Both the position numbers and the translations under genes were made by a program. From NCBI RefSeq assembly GCF_017562075.2, contig NC_054084.1:3714501-3778500 (forward strand): 64,000 nt of DNA. The letters are read 5' to 3'. How positions within the stretch are numbered: position 1 is the first letter of the stretch; each line of letters begins with the position of its first letter. This DNA is from Anopheles merus (taxonomy: Eukaryota; Arthropoda; Insecta; Diptera; Culicidae). Shown piece by piece: positions 1 to 13,906 of the stretch. Under the pieces are notes generated by a model. That model was not told where the DNA came from. It ran no database searches and was given only the letters and a program-made list of their open reading frames with translations.

Positions 1-3000
1 CAATTATAGTGCACTTCCTCTTTTCGGCACAATCCGGAACGGTCGAAAGACACCGCAAGAGGTCATGCCGACTTTCTTTTGATTTTCCCCCCCGGCTCAA
101 ACGGTCACCAAACAGGCCGCCACAGTGCCACTTGGTACGCGTGGAACTTATGATTCCGGGTGGCCAAATTAAATCATTACGGAAATGAGTAATGCCCGGT
201 GGTCGTGGTCGGCCCGGTATGATATCGAACCGGGTGCTGGTTACAGTTTAAAAGGCCGGCGAGCCGCCTTTTGTTGGTTGTTTGTTTTGTGTGTGTGTGA
301 GTTGTCGATCGATTTTAGGCCACATAATAAACAATCGGGTGGGCAGATGTTGATTAGTGGACAGAGCGCTGTTATGATGTAAGCGCAAGAGGGAGCAAAA
401 CTGTAATTATAAAAAGTCAATTGCACAATTTCAACCCAGCCGCACAGAAGGAACAAAATCGTGCCGGGTGGGCCACAGTTTCTTCCGCGAGCGCGCCATT
501 TTGAACGACTCTGGTCGTGTCTGATCATTTGTTTGGGCTGTAAAACAAACAAATATCTAGCTAAATGGAGTTTAAATTTCACACATTCCCTCGAAACATT
601 GTCCTGAAAGAAAGCTTCGTCCTAAAGAAAGCAAACAGCAAAGAGTGAGCCCGTGGACGAGTGTGTGATGGGGCATGACTTTCGAATTTCATTCGCATTC
701 ATTCCGGTCCAAGCTGGACTAATACTTTAACCCCGTCAGCATGACGTGCTCTTTGGAGCAAGCGGGCAGCCATCATCACCGACAGCGATCGCGAGCGCGC
801 GCGCACACACAACCACTGGACATGCCCCGTTCGTTAACACGTGTGTTTGATTAGGAATTCAACCCCTTCACGGGCGCGTTGTTGTATGTTAACGAGCCTG
901 CGATCTAAAAAAAAGAAGCCAGGCGCATGAAATCGACCCCAAAAACGGAGTCCCCCGATCAGCGGACAGTAAAGCGATATGGAAATTATCTTCACCTCGC
1001 GATCACGGTCACGGTGGAAAAGCGCGTCCTTTCCGGGCGCGAGTAGCGGGCGGGCGTGCTGACAGCAGTGTCTCCGTGCATATGGGAGTGCTCGTGGATG
1101 GGCTGGCATGCCCGCACTAGTCCTCCTGGGGGAAAGGAGAAGTTCGACATTTATTAATCCTAATGGGGCGCATTCATCATTTATCATGCGCACGACGACC
1201 CCGCGTGAACGCCGTCGAGAGAGAGAGAGAAGGTAGAACATGAAATCCGTCCGAAGCACCGAAAAATCGATTATACTTTCACACCGTAGGGGGGCGCCGT
1301 TGATGGGTGGCTCTTTAATGGGATTCTGTGCTGATGAAGCTGATCACAATATTTTCATATTTGCATTTGGGTCGTCCGCATCGGCCAACAAGTCGCAAGG
1401 CGCGTATCGGGCTTTTTTGGGCAGAGATCGCGCGACTGTGTGCGAGGGAGCTTTTGCTTTCCATCCGGATCGTGCGCTTGTCATAACTTACGTAATTGAT
1501 TTTCCCTTAGCTGGAAGATCAGTACGATCGTTTTTCTTCGTGCAAACTTCTGGTTGGAGGGCATTGGATCTCGATCGATCGTGCTCGGAAGGGGCAGCAA
1601 GGAAGGAAAACGAGTAGACAAGAATCTACCGGCGAGCTTCTCGTTGTACATCAACGTACACCTCAGGCGTCACTGGAATCAATAAGAGATCTTGGTTGGT
1701 TTTTTTTTGTTCCTTCAATCCGTACCTTGATCATCCCATTTTCATCTCCGGGAAGGAAATCTAGACGAGCTGAGAGGAGCACGAAGATTGCATTCGGTTT
1801 CTCACCTGGCCCGCCGCAATCGATTTAGCCAAAACGAGATCCACGTACCCGGTGGTGGACGTGGTCAATCAGGGACCGATCGGGGTAATGAGCGATAATT
1901 CCGTCATTTGTTTTGATAAATAATCAAATTTCCCGAACGCTAGCGTACACTCGTTTGCTCGACACGATCAACTGGGCAAACGTTCGCAATAAAACATCGA
2001 TAAGTGATTTTCATCTTGTTTGCGGCCGGGACGTGCCGTACGCCATTACCATACCCCATCGTGCAACCTGGAACCGGAGCTGATGGCCGTTTATTTCCGC
2101 TATGCGGGAATTGTGTGTGCGTTTTGTTGCTCTAGATTGGAGTGTGTGTGTGTGCGCCCCACAGGGCCATGTTTGCGATCTCGTAATGATCTCGTTCGTA
2201 CGATCAACCTCAAATGGGTTAAGTGGCTGGCAGTGGTTTTTGGCATGCCTCCGACCACATTCATCTGTCATCGTTAATCGACCAGAAGGGGAACGTATAT
2301 AGAATGGGGTAGGGGTCGGGACTGGCTGAAGCAATTGAACTGGAAAGGTAAATTCATAAATTATTGCACCATAATTTAACCTTCCAGGTGTAGCAGACAT
2401 TGTTTCTAGGATGGATACGTACGAGGTGTTATTCGATTTGGGTTATGGTGTGTTTAGATGGTTAGATAATGGTTTCGTTTCCATACAAGGCGTTGGTGTA
2501 TGGGTTCAATGTAGTAGATTCAATGCCACGCATCAATTTTGTGAGTGAGAATATGTAAATAAAAATACATAGACCAAGAACAGTCATCCGGATCAGTAAC
2601 CGTTTACAAAGAAATCGTTGCTTACAAGATAATGGCACATATGACTTCAACGATAACCAGACAAAACCCTCAAAAAACCCTTTTCCTTTGACTTCACTTT
2701 CTTCTCGCAATATGGTACAAATTATCATAATTGATATAATTTAACTGTACCCTGGTAAAAAAATCAAACCGGAACCAAATGTGTCTTTAGCAACCGCAAT
2801 ATTTGTTTTGCTAATCCACTTAAACCCCGAGACAGCTGTTGGAGCGGTCAATTGTTATGTGTTGTGTGTGTGTTTTACCCATGCTTGGCTTTCCTTACAA
2901 CTAAAGTAGCTCCAGCAAACTTTGATTTTGCTTGAGATTAATGGTTGAGTTTGGAAAACAAAACTGTAATTGTAACAGATGGTATATCTACAGTACAGAG

Positions 3001-6000
3001 CAGCTCGTGTGCAGGATAAACGTTTAGTAATACCTCTTGTGGACAGGAATTCAGTTGAGGATCGCTCTCAATATTTCATTGATCAAACAACATTTGCATC
3101 TCGCAGCAAATGAAAAATCTTTGAAAATGAAAATCTTTGCATCGCGAAATCCTTTCCAACATACACACAAACTGCTTGCCTACCACCGTGCATTATGCTG
3201 AATAGGAAGGAAGAAAACCGCGAACGAATGTAAAATTATGCACGTATAATGCATGAACCGGTAATGGAACGATCGGTTTGTTCGGTCCGGTTGGCTGAAG
3301 AAGCAAAACTAATTTCGAAAGCCCCACTGCCGTTTGCCGCTCGTAATGTGCGATCGCATCTCAGGCTTCAGCTCGAACAAAAGCAAACCATTTAACGAAA
3401 GGAAGCGATTGAACGGGCTAAATGATAATGTTTTATGTGAACATGAAAGGATATGGTTATCCATTGTTCGGAGTAATTGCGCCGAGTGTACAGATTTGCT
3501 TCGGTTAGTGAGACGGGGCGAGGGAGGGAGGGAATGCTGGATGCTGCCTGCTGGTTGAAGCTGCCAGTTGTTGGCTAGTTAATTGTCCAGCGGGTAGAGC
3601 GGTAGTAGCAGCAATATTCGTGATGAGTTGTGGTTGTGAACAGATCTAATGGTTAAAGCTCTAATGGTTGTGTTTAATGTAAGTACAGGCTTGCAAAGGA
3701 AATGCACTGTTCGAAGAGATTCATTACGTTAAATGATTTAAGAAATGAATTCGAATTCAATCAGGCTGTTGTGGGTTCATTCGCACAAAGCGGATTGTTT
3801 ATAACTGGCTCGTAAAGCGTTTCCCATACTGGTTGTACATCCGGTACAAATTTTATATCTGCACTGCAGACCCCGAACAAACTGGTGACGAATTGATTAA
3901 TTTTATAACCCCTTTTGCCAGACCACAGAGAGCTGTAGGATGTGTTTTTGGGTGTCCAGTCGTTGTTTATTCCTCCTTTTATTTGGTGGATTATGGTGCA
4001 ACCACACGAAGAGACGAATAAACTTAAACGAATATTCACACCAACGGGGGCTCTCGAACCAGAACGATGACACTATGGTTGACGTACGGTTAATGGCATT
4101 TTAATAGTTTTAATCGTACCGAGCCTGCCCACGCGTCTCGGAGCTGAAGCGGAATCGAGATGCAAAGGACCCCAAGAACATGGCGAACGGGGCGAGAAAC
4201 GTGAACGTGTCGAGTGCATTTTATGGTCGATCATGAATCGCTCAAAATAATGTGCTATATTAACGAAGTTTCAGTGACATTTTGGGAGGTAAAAGAGGAA
4301 AAAATCATCTTGTGAAAAGGGTTTGAAACGTTGTCAGAAGAAAATAATGTATGCTTTTGCAGCCATTCCTTCTAAAGTTCTGCGGAATACGTTGTTGTGG
4401 AGTCTCGACTCAACTTTAACCTTTCATAATCAAAATGATCGACATAATACAACTTGTAGCTTTTACTTTTCCCCGTGAAGCTGGAGCAGCTCTCAGCTAC
4501 GGTAGCAGTCTGAGCAATGTCCGTTAAATTAAGGCGAATAAAATTACAAGCTAATCAAAGCAAAGATATGTCATAACCGAAGGCCTAAATCAACGGCAGC
4601 CAAACCCAAGCAGGAAAAAACAGGAAAGACAAATGATAGCAAACGGGCTACTTTGCTACGCCTTTCGCGCTGGTTTCAACGCGAGGCCAGTTTGCCCCCG
4701 CTTCCGCCTTCTCCTAACCACTGGGAAAACTGTCCATTCGCTGCTGGTCCGCCATTCTTGGAGGGCAATTAATTTGGCAGTGGAATTTTTTAATTTACCA
4801 ATCCGCTCTATTATTTATTCACGCCACAATGGCCCCAACTGCCCGGGGGCTGCTGGTTTAATCCACCATAACGTAGCCTCCTCCCCTCTCCACCTCCTCC
4901 ACCTTGGACGCAAGGATTGGCAGTTTGTGTTTGAACAAAGCCCCCAAAACAGTAGCCGTCGTACGATCGACCCCGATCGATTGATCGCCCCCTTCTCTCA
5001 TTGCCACTGCATCGCCACCGAGCGAAACCACATTAAAGCGATTTGATAGACATTAGATTTCGGTTTTATTAGATTTTTCGTACGCTTAATCGTTTCGGAG
5101 ATTGTATTCCGCCTGTTTAGCGTTTGTCTTCTTTTCCTTCCCGCAAGCATCCTTTGTGTCGAAGGCTTCCCGTACGTACCTACTACACGGTGGGGAGTAA
5201 TCAATTCGGCAGTAGTGCTCGCTGCCATTGGGAGGAGTCTGTAAGTTTGTTTTCTACCGACCTTTCCTTCTGGTGACCGTTTTGTCGGTGTAAAGGGGGA
5301 AGCTGGAAGACTTGCCCCCGTTTTTCGAATGACTTGTCGATTGGTGGTATGGACGAGAGTGTTTGTGTGTGTTTGTGTGTTTTCCTGTATTCCCCTCTCT
5401 TTTAGCGTTGAATCTCCGGGCTTTGTTTTGATTAGATTATAAGATAATGTTAATTGGATTTACTTCCCCGTCTTTACTTTCCTTCTTCTCGATACTGTCG
5501 TTTTTACCACACTAACACCGCTGAACTGTGCTGGGCCAAAAGCAAACAAAAGTTCAAAGCGGATCGAATGAGATTTTTTGCATCTCATGTTGGGGAATTA
5601 GATTGAGCGTATTGGTAGAAAAGGAGGGGACCGATGGGGCAGCCTCGACATAATCGATTCTGGAGCAGTATATGAGGGTAATTAAAAGAGAAAATTTGAA
5701 TGTCTGGCTGTGTCGAAAGCGCTGTGTAAAGTGTACGAAACAATAGGTTTACAGTGATCAAGTGTTCATACATTGCCTGGCCCTTGGAAGGAATGTAAGA
5801 GCTTTTTGTTTGGATTTCTAGCACTTGTAAGTGAGAATTTGAGTCGGTAGAGAGCTATAATGTAATAGATTTCAAGTGCAAAATTGTGAAAATGATATGA
5901 AGTTATCATAAAATTAACTCAACAGTTAAAAACAGCTCTTGCATCTGTTTCTCAAACAGATTCAAATCTACGCTATTTAACATCCAAAAGTCAGCCGTAA

Positions 6001-6896
6001 ACGAGACGCCATTGTTTGCATGACTGTGCGCAGATTGATCGTTAATTTATTGGATTATTAGATGTTTTGGCCCGGGCCAAAAGGATGCCCCGCTTGGGAA
6101 GATCGTTGCCCCTGTTGCACGAGCGTATGTATGTTAAACTCCTCGATACCGTGTCTTTAAAAGCGTCAGATTCGCTTACAAATGGTTTGATTTTGGGTAG
6201 GGGAATACAGTGCGCTACGTTGAGAGTATAAACGCTGACACGGCTCCCGAAAATCTTGTGAGACGCTGCGTCATTGCGCTAATGATCGCTAAGCAGGAGC
6301 CAGGCGGGTAGAAGGTACCGTGTTCTGATCAGATAAGCTTTAGCGTTTCCTTCGATCTTCGAGTCTTCTTCCGTGGCTCCGTGGTGGTGGCTGAGAAACG
6401 TATCGATGTTTTAGAATGATGATTTGATTGGTTTAGGGGCGAAGGGAAAGCGAATCAAATTTTAATCTAAATTATATTAAGAGCTGTACCGGGCGCTTCT
6501 TGTAGTTGCTCGGGACGGTCGGTACCTCAAGCATTGATTTGATACGGCTCACGGTTCTTAGGAGTGTTGGCAAAGGGTGTTTTTTTTTTTCGGGGATGCA
6601 TCCCGCTGTTAGGACGGCGCCAACATCGGCCCTGTGGAATAGGTGCAATATCATTCGATAGTTGTCTGTAAATAAACGATGCTGTTGTTAGTTTGCTTTG
6701 GTTCACACAAGAAAGAAGTGTATTTTTAAGTACAAAAAAGAAGAGATGAAACAGTTCTCTGTATTCTTGCAGAGACGAAACGACCTAATGATTAGTTAAA
6801 AACGTGTCAATTTCAATAAAAAAATGAAAATTTTGATTCTTATACATGATGTACAAGGTCCGGCATCAGTAAACGTATTAAATATATCATTTTGTT

Positions 6897-6950
<54 letters not shown>

Positions 6951-8238
6951 TTTACGACTCGTCGCTGGAATATTTAATGATTTTCTTCTGTGTGGTCGTT
7001 TATCTTGTACTGTGAGGTTAAGTTTATTCCCCCCGAAAAGCTTGACATTAAGCGCTTGTACAGGTATAAATTGCCCACGCAAACTTGTGATTTCGTTGGC
7101 GTGGAATGATCCAACCATTTTGAAGCCATTTACTGTGACACATTTATGGGTGAAAACGGAGCTCCAAAAATAACGCATTATATTATTCTAAACCTGACGA
7201 ATCAAACTGTTGAAACCATTAACAAGAGAGGAAAGAAATGTGCTCATAATGAATTCAATTGTTTTAGCCATTTTCTGAATGACCTCTGCTTTTCCCCGGT
7301 TTGATGAGCACTTATTAGTTCTCATTCAATTAAAATGATATTAAGATTGTTTCGACCGATAAGCTGGTCCTCAAATTTAACTCCAAGTTTAGGTCACCCC
7401 AGAGCGGCGTAATCAAGCTATAGCAGACTTGAGGTACAAATTTCATTATCAGGCTCATTAATATCTTTGACATCCAGCAATGACCCCTTGGTAGACTACG
7501 AGCGATTTGCGGCAAAATCCGTTTGGTATTGATTGTGATCTTAGATCATGATTGGTGGAAAAAACGAAACGAAAGAAAAAGGTCATTGCGTGGTCCGATG
7601 TAAGGGCAAGGAATGATCGAGTTTGGAATGATAACGAGCGGGTGGGTGGGACCATCAACGCTTCTGCTTTAATAAAGTAAAGCCAAAAGCTATTAATCAT
7701 ACGCCTGAATTACATTGGCCAGCTTTGAAGAGTCGGCTTAGGGGAGGCAATGTTTGTGGTTTTGTAAATTTATTCCGAAATAAAAGCTATTTCGTTGCGG
7801 AAAATCTGTAATCGCCACGGTTGACATCATCTGAGCTGTCAACCTTTATGATCGTCATAAAACGCGGACTTGAGCGGTAATTATCATGTGGCAAAGTATC
7901 AAAAGCACGCAATAAGCTTAAGCATGCAGTTGACATTAACTAGAGGGTAATTAATCTAGCGCAGTAATAAAAAACGACGGATGAAAACGGGCAAACAGCC
8001 CGAAAGTCCCGATGAATATTGTCCCATGATTTAAGGGCATGATTTTGGGAACTGAGCACGTGCGAATGGGCTGTTTGGGATTGGGAGGGAGAGAAAATAA
8101 TTAAAACCTCATTAATGCTTATTTTGGTGGTATGATGGCGTTAGGGGGGTTGTTTTATTGCACTTTATACTTAATAATGGCGTGACTGTCGGTTTGTGTA
8201 ACAGTGCGAATTATTGCATTGTTATATCAATTTCAGGT
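1..8238. other. Gene-free left flank
   Basis: I see no supported gene here. Open frames of 60-140 codons occur on both strands, but none shows a recognisable domain or a plausible set of splice signals. The stretch holds a short (GA)7 run at 1217-1230, two POU octamers (ATTTGCAT at 1359-1366 and 3092-3099), and the (GT)25 microsatellite listed separately. It could be intergenic DNA or part of a long intron of a gene lying to the left. The sequence does not decide between these. Confidence 0.6.
6899..6948. repeat. (GT)25 microsatellite
   Basis: Twenty-five uninterrupted GT units. Tracts of this length are usually length-polymorphic in populations. Open frames reading Cys-Val or Thr-His repeats across it are artefacts of the dinucleotide. 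Confidence 0.97.
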
Positions 8239-8250
8239 AACCTTTAGATT

Positions 8251-8457
8251 GAAGCCGGTCTCATGGTACAGTCGTCAACTCGTACGACTTAACAACATGC
8301 CCGTCATGGGTTCAAGCCCTAAATAGACCGTGCCGCCATATGTAGGACTGACTATCCTGCTATGGGGGGAAACCAATAAGTCACTGAAAGCCAACCCCAC
8401 AAGTGGGTTGGCAGGCCTTCGGCATCACAGGCATCGGTTGTTGAGCCAAAGAAGAAG
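8251..8457 (+). mobile_element. tRNA-derived SINE, SINE200-like
   Basis: This is a short non-autonomous retroposon of about 207 bp. Near its 5' end are the two parts of an internal RNA polymerase III promoter: an A-box-like TGGTACAGTCG at 8264-8274 and a perfect B box GGTTCAAGCC at 8309-8318. A GCCAACCC/GGGTTGGC stem (8390-8397 with 8405-8412) lies in the body, and the 3' end is a short GAA repeat rather than poly(A). It is flanked by a perfect 12-bp target-site duplication, AACCTTTAGATT, at 8239-8250 and 8458-8469. This shows insertion by target-primed reverse transcription with ends defined to the base. I recognise the body as resembling SINE200 of Anopheles gambiae, recalled from memory and not searched. 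It has no protein and depends on a LINE for mobility. The intact duplication suggests a fairly recent insertion. Confidence 0.9.
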
Positions 8458-8469
8458 AACCTTTAGATT

Positions 8470-9235
8470 TGATTTGTAAGAGAAATACGACTAAAACAGT
8501 TCTACGTGCAATTTGCAACGACTTTTTTCATCCAAATCAGCTTGCAAAACTTGTAAATCTGCTATTCAATTTCAATCGGTCCACATATGCATCAACATTC
8601 AATTTCAATTCCCATCCACATGGTACGATTTTCAACAGATTTAGGCGCACCGAAGCACTCCTTCGAGCACATTAGAATGAATGATTGACGCATGATTTGT
8701 TGGCACAGACAGTGCAAGAAGCCATTTTTAACCACAATTTGTCACAAATTTGTTTGTTTCGTTCCGAATCGATCAAATGTGTGTGATGTGTGTGAGGGAA
8801 AATTAATTGGCCTTTCGGGTGTGTAGAAAACAGGGGAAACTTTTGCATCCCCCCACGGTAACGAAGCTGATTGGATAAGGCCGACGGCTCCGCCCCTGCT
8901 GTTGCGGGAAGATACGATAGTGTGCGTGTAGTATGGCGTTCGTTTTGCAATAGTGTGCGCGGCGCAATGGTGGAAGCAAGGCGGAGCTTGCGTGTTGCGT
9001 GATGTATGCAGGGCTCGTTGCTTGGTAGGTGTAGTTTGAAAAGTGTTTAATTAGGATTAAATAACGATTAATAACTACTGAAACTAATCAAGATTTGACA
9101 TTGATTGCATTTTTTTAAGGTAAAGTAAAAAACGAGTATAATTTGAACATAAAATAGGCTAAAACCCTTACTCCCTTATAACACCGCACGGAAGAGCCCT
9201 GTAACAAGCTTTTGTTGGGCACTTATCTCCAGCCC
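8470..9235. other. Gene-free spacer after the SINE
   Basis: Nothing recognisable is seen here. An AT-rich segment at about 9040-9180 precedes a sharp rise in CpG content near 9.2 kb, where the candidate leader block begins. Confidence 0.5.
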
Positions 9236-10216
9236 CGTGCACCTTCGAATCAGTTTTCATAGCACGTTTGCCGCTCCACGTTGGTTCAGTATCCGTTGTA
9301 CGTTCGCTTTGCGTGGAGTGTTGGGCCGTTCGCGTGCTCATTCGTTTGTTTACGCTCGCATCGATCGTTCGTGCTGTGGTTCGGTTTGCGCTCGCGACGG
9401 ACACGCGTTGGCCTGCAAGGTGTGCACAAATTGGCCGTCGGGTGATGAATGAGCGCGTTCATCATACTAAAGTGGTTACATTTGAAGTGGTTCTACAATT
9501 TAAGAGGTTCAAAAATAGTACCAAAAAGTGATTGTAAACGAAACGCGAAGGAAACTACTTGACAAAGCACTGCCTTTGTAAGGATAGGCAGAAGAAAATA
9601 GGTCTGGTGACGCTGGTATGCTAGAAAATCGTAGAATTATCACCTCCCAGCTGAGAAACGTCAACAACAAGATCAAAAGGTAACAGCCGAGCAACGGTTT
9701 GTTAGCTGCATTAAATACAACCAAGGAACGAGTAAGAAATAAACCAAATGCAAACTGATAGATAATTGAATTTGCACCCCACGCGCGGACTTGCTTGCAG
9801 AGTGAAGTGCATTCCAGGGCTCAGTGCAGTATCGGCACCAGCTTCAGACCCCACTGGTGAAGTGTTACGAGTGTACCGCGTTCGAACGACGCGTCAAGGA
9901 GCGAGATTGTGAAGTGTTAAAATTAACGTTGCTCTCGTTCGCGTTCAATTAACAATCCGTGCACCGCACTGTATCCTCGCGTATGTGACCCTGTGTGTAT
10001 ATTCACGTGTGTGTGTGTTTGTGTGTGTATAGCTCTACTCTGTGTAGTGTGTGTAGGTGCATCTAGGTGCGGTTGGCAAGTGTGCTGTGAAGTATGGATT
10101 GGGCGAGCTTGAGTGAATTATGCAACTGTGCTAGAAATATACATATTGTGGGCAAATATTTTCCAATCCACTCAGGCTCGGTGCTCCGCTTTTTCAATTA
10201 GCCGCAATTAGTCGCT

Positions 10217-10302
<86 letters not shown>

Positions 10303-10507
10303 GCTTCGAGTCTTATCGCTAACAGCCGAAAGGAAGAAAAAGAAGAAACAGAAAAAAACACAGCGGCCACTCAAACACGAAAACCGATACGCCATTTGAT
10401 AGGAAATTGTGCACAATTATCGGCCGCTTGCAAGCCCGCAGGATTCCAGCCAGCAGCAGGTTTGAAGTAGCAGCAAAACGTTCCAGTTTGTAGCTTCAGC
10501 AATCGAG
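9236..10507 (+). other. Candidate promoter and non-coding 5' exon
   Basis: From about 9.24 kb the sequence becomes CpG-rich (9240-9450). It then reads like an insect 5' leader: purine- and GTG-rich, with the phrase GTGAAGTGTTA at two sites near 9857 and 9910, a CAGCAG run near 10450, and no long ATG-initiated frame. It ends at a strong plus-strand splice donor, CGAG|GTAAGAA, with GT at 10508-10509. Initiator-like TCAGT motifs occur at 9286-9290 and about 9820, but I find no matching downstream promoter element, so the start site is unknown. The next good plus-strand acceptor leading to a real coding exon is at 54614, in front of aristaless. The block may therefore be a distal untranslated exon of that gene, or belong to an unrelated non-coding transcript. 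The exon call is inference from composition and one splice site. Confidence 0.3.
10219..10298. repeat. (GA)40 microsatellite
   Basis: Eighty bases of uninterrupted GA lie inside the candidate leader block. Such a tract is a potential multimeric GAGA-factor target as well as a likely length polymorphism. If the exon call is right, the tract would be transcribed into the 5' leader. Confidence 0.97.
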
Positions 10508-11944
10508 GTAAGAACGAACGAGTCGTTTTGCTATGCCAATGAAAACATTCTCACCCAGTCGTGGCGCGGGAAGTTAGCCGAGCAGCTTAACATCAGGGAT
10601 CAGTGGGTTTTTCTTAAAGTTTTGTGTCCCGGCTGCGGTTAGCGTTTGTGTCCGGGCTGGCAAACGAGTTAATCAGCCCAGGAAATCCTTCCAATTACGC
10701 AATTTCCTTAATCACAAGTGGCCTTTCAGCCAACCGCAAACCAGTTGGTGCATTTTTTTTGAGAACTACAAATCCCCCGAGCGATGCCAGTGGCAGTCGA
10801 CAGCGGATGATGATTGGTTCGATTGGTCCGAACGTTTGTGGATAATTCTGCTCGAAAAGCCATTTCAAGAGTCCAGAAAAAGCAGCCCTGTTGGAAAAGT
10901 TGTGTCTTTTGTGTGCTGGTTTCGTTATATTTGGCAATGAAGCTCTGTGGGAAGAATGATTCTGCTTTGAAAATAGAAATCGAAAGCACAATTTGTTTCT
11001 ATTCAAAATTGGAAATAATTGTTTTGAAATGTGATATTTGAGGCACTCATTCCTTGTGCCGTATGCAGCTAATGCTGCAGATAGAGAACGTTATTAGATT
11101 GTATAGCGATGCAGGTACGTTGTTTAGCATTTTGACAGACACGCGATGCACCGCAGTGGATTCAGATTGGAGCTTTATTTTGAAATTAAATTGTAGCACA
11201 TTAGAAGCTGCCAAAGGGTAAATCGTTTGCACATGCTTGTCAGCGCAATCAGGAAGGGTTGAACATGTTTAGTTGAATTCAATTAGAACGGATTGGTAGA
11301 TTAGTTTGATAGTAGGATGCAGATACAGCACCAGAAATCATACAAATACTACCGATTGAGTGAATGTGTTTGGTTGCTTAAACGACTTTATTTCATTTCC
11401 CACTCACAAAACATATTTTCCTTAACTTTTTATCGATGAATATACTATTGAGGGCCTTTGTTTGTAAAAGAAATAAAACTAATTGTCCAGTTCCACCCAA
11501 CTAATTATCCAGCCAGCCAGGTAGCTCTACCTATCATCTGAGTCGCGCACAGTAGGCAAACACTTAATGATCACATTTCAATTTTTAGACCCCTTGCCGT
11601 CAAGCAGCAAACAACAGCAAAAAAGCTCTCGCGCGCTGTGTAACGCTTTTCCGACACTTCCCAACAGGGGCAGGATGTTTGCTGCCCGGAAAAACAAGGA
11701 ATTAGCCTAATGACGATCATAAAATGGCTGAGCGTTGGCTAGTTTTGACGCGGTGCTTGATTGATGGGACCCCAGCCAGCGCCGGCCAAGGGTCCGTCCG
11801 GCCACCGGCAATGGGGCGGCGGGGATGGCGTGAAATCAACGAACCATCAACGCCGAACCATTTCTTTGTTGGATCGCTTCGCGATGGCGGAACATAACGT
11901 TTTCATGTAAAATGGATTTGGTGTTTGTTTTTCTAGGCACAAAT

Positions 11945-11962
11945 ACCACCACCACCACCACC
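11945..11962. repeat. (ACC)6 trinucleotide repeat
   Basis: Six ACC units followed by a GCC variant. Not in a supported coding frame. Confidence 0.9.
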
Positions 11963-12546
11963 GCCAGGTGAGCTTGCGATGTAAATTTAAAACATTCAAT
12001 CATCGTCAGCTTTTGACAATGAAGACATTTGGTGTGCAGTTTTGTGTGCGTGTGTATGTATGTGCGTGTGTATGTGTGTGCGTGTGTCATAGCTGGAAAG
12101 TTTAACATAAACTATGGAGGTCTTTTGTGATATGTTGATAAGCACATAACAAGCAAGTGTTTTATTTGTTGCGCTAGCATTAGCTCCAAAAAGCTCCCTT
12201 TCGCCCCCTTTTAAATGCTAGAGAGCGAGGCTTCTGGTGAAAAACAAAATTAATTTCTAACCAGCACCAACACCAGTTGAGGAGTCGCTTCAGCGGGCAG
12301 CTAAGCCGTTTTTGGAGCTAAAATATCGCATTCAAATACGGTACTCATTAGAAAGGATTTGACTAATGGAATTTGAGATACCTTAGCAGGACTTAGTTTG
12401 CATAATAAAGCTGTATTCATTTGCTGAAAATAAATTGAAAAAGTAAGTCGATAGCTTTGCAGCGTTTTAATACGTGACATTCTGCCCTCTTAGCAGCGCC
12501 GCTGAGCTTGTCTCGAAAAGTTCTTGAAACTAGTTTTAAAATTTAA

Positions 12547-12570
12547 CACCACCACCACCACCACCACCAC
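12547..12570. repeat. (CAC)8 trinucleotide repeat
   Basis: Eight perfect CAC units in non-coding sequence. Confidence 0.93.
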
Positions 12571-13890
12571 AGCGGTTGGGGCATTTGACCGCGGTTGCGT
12601 TCGTGCTATGGGCCAGTTTCCATGTAAGCAGCTCTTAATTTGCTACGATTTAATTTAAATAAAGAAAAAAAAAAAACCCCTAGCTTCTCTAAACCTGACG
12701 GCGCCGTTGCGTGTCAAATGTCCGTCAAAGTAAATGAACATATTTGAATAGCCATTCACGGGTGCGGTATGGCAGCACATAAGCACAGGCACACTTGAGT
12801 GAGTATATGGTAAGTGTGTGCGAAGATGTCGGACAGTGATATACAGTGTAGTTTATTATTGCGACGAAAGTATAAGTTTTAATCCAAAGAAACGTGGAGT
12901 TATTTACATTAATTCGTCAGTGAGCTTTTCTCCATTTTCTTCCACGTTTCTTTTGCATGTTAGGAGTTTCAAAGCATGAAGCAACTCCAAAGGGCATCCA
13001 AACAATAAACTCTAATTAAGCATAAACGAAAACTGACTAGCTTTATTATACGCACACACATACACTAACAACACTGCTTTTCTCCAATGTAACTATCCTG
13101 TACATCGTAGTAAGCACAGGCACGCGGTAGGTTCCCCCTCAGCGTACGCCACGTTTGTTTGTTTGGGGGCCATTTTGTTTACCGAGCACGGTATGGGAGC
13201 TTCAATGGGAAAGTTGCTGGATGATGGTGGGGATGGTGGTGTGTAGTGGTGGCCAGTGCATTGAGATAGACTTTCCGCAACGTGACGTCTGAAGTTTGGC
13301 GGGCGCAACCGGTTCGGGGGCGTAAGACAGAAGCGCAACAGTATCGCGTCAGCAAGGGCCATAAAGTTTTGCCCTTAATGAGCTTGTAAACACGGGGTCG
13401 ACTAATTAATTACCACCACCAGCTACCACGGCCCGAGGCCACCTTTCATGGTGCTGGCGCTGCAGTTGGGATGACGGCGGTGGCGGGCGGCTGTGATCGA
13501 ATCTTTGCTGGTGAGCTTTCGAGCAGCGAGAGCTTTGGATTAAAGGCAACACGAGGAGTTTGATTGAATGCGGCAGGTAGATAGGGATGTGTACTGTTTG
13601 CACAAGATTTAGATACAAAATTTATGATTCATGGATCATGCAATGCAATTGGAGTGCTATCGTGGTGCGATAAATCTGCAAACAACGCAATTATAGTGTT
13701 ATCCAGCAAGATTCGCAAAACACTTCAACACTCCAAGTTCGAAGCAAACCCATACCATACATGCTTAGTAGTTCTATTACCCTCTGCCAAGTATGCTTAT
13801 ACCTTACCTGTGCACTTTATAGAAGCTTCTGTAACAACATTACCCTCTCACGGCTCCTAACTCAATTAGCAATAAATTCAGCAACACCCC

Positions 13891-13906
13891 GACGGACGGA
13901 CGGACG
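13891..13906. repeat. (GACG)4 tetranucleotide repeat
   Basis: Four GACG units. A related ACGG repeat occurs at 24423-24442. Confidence 0.85.
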
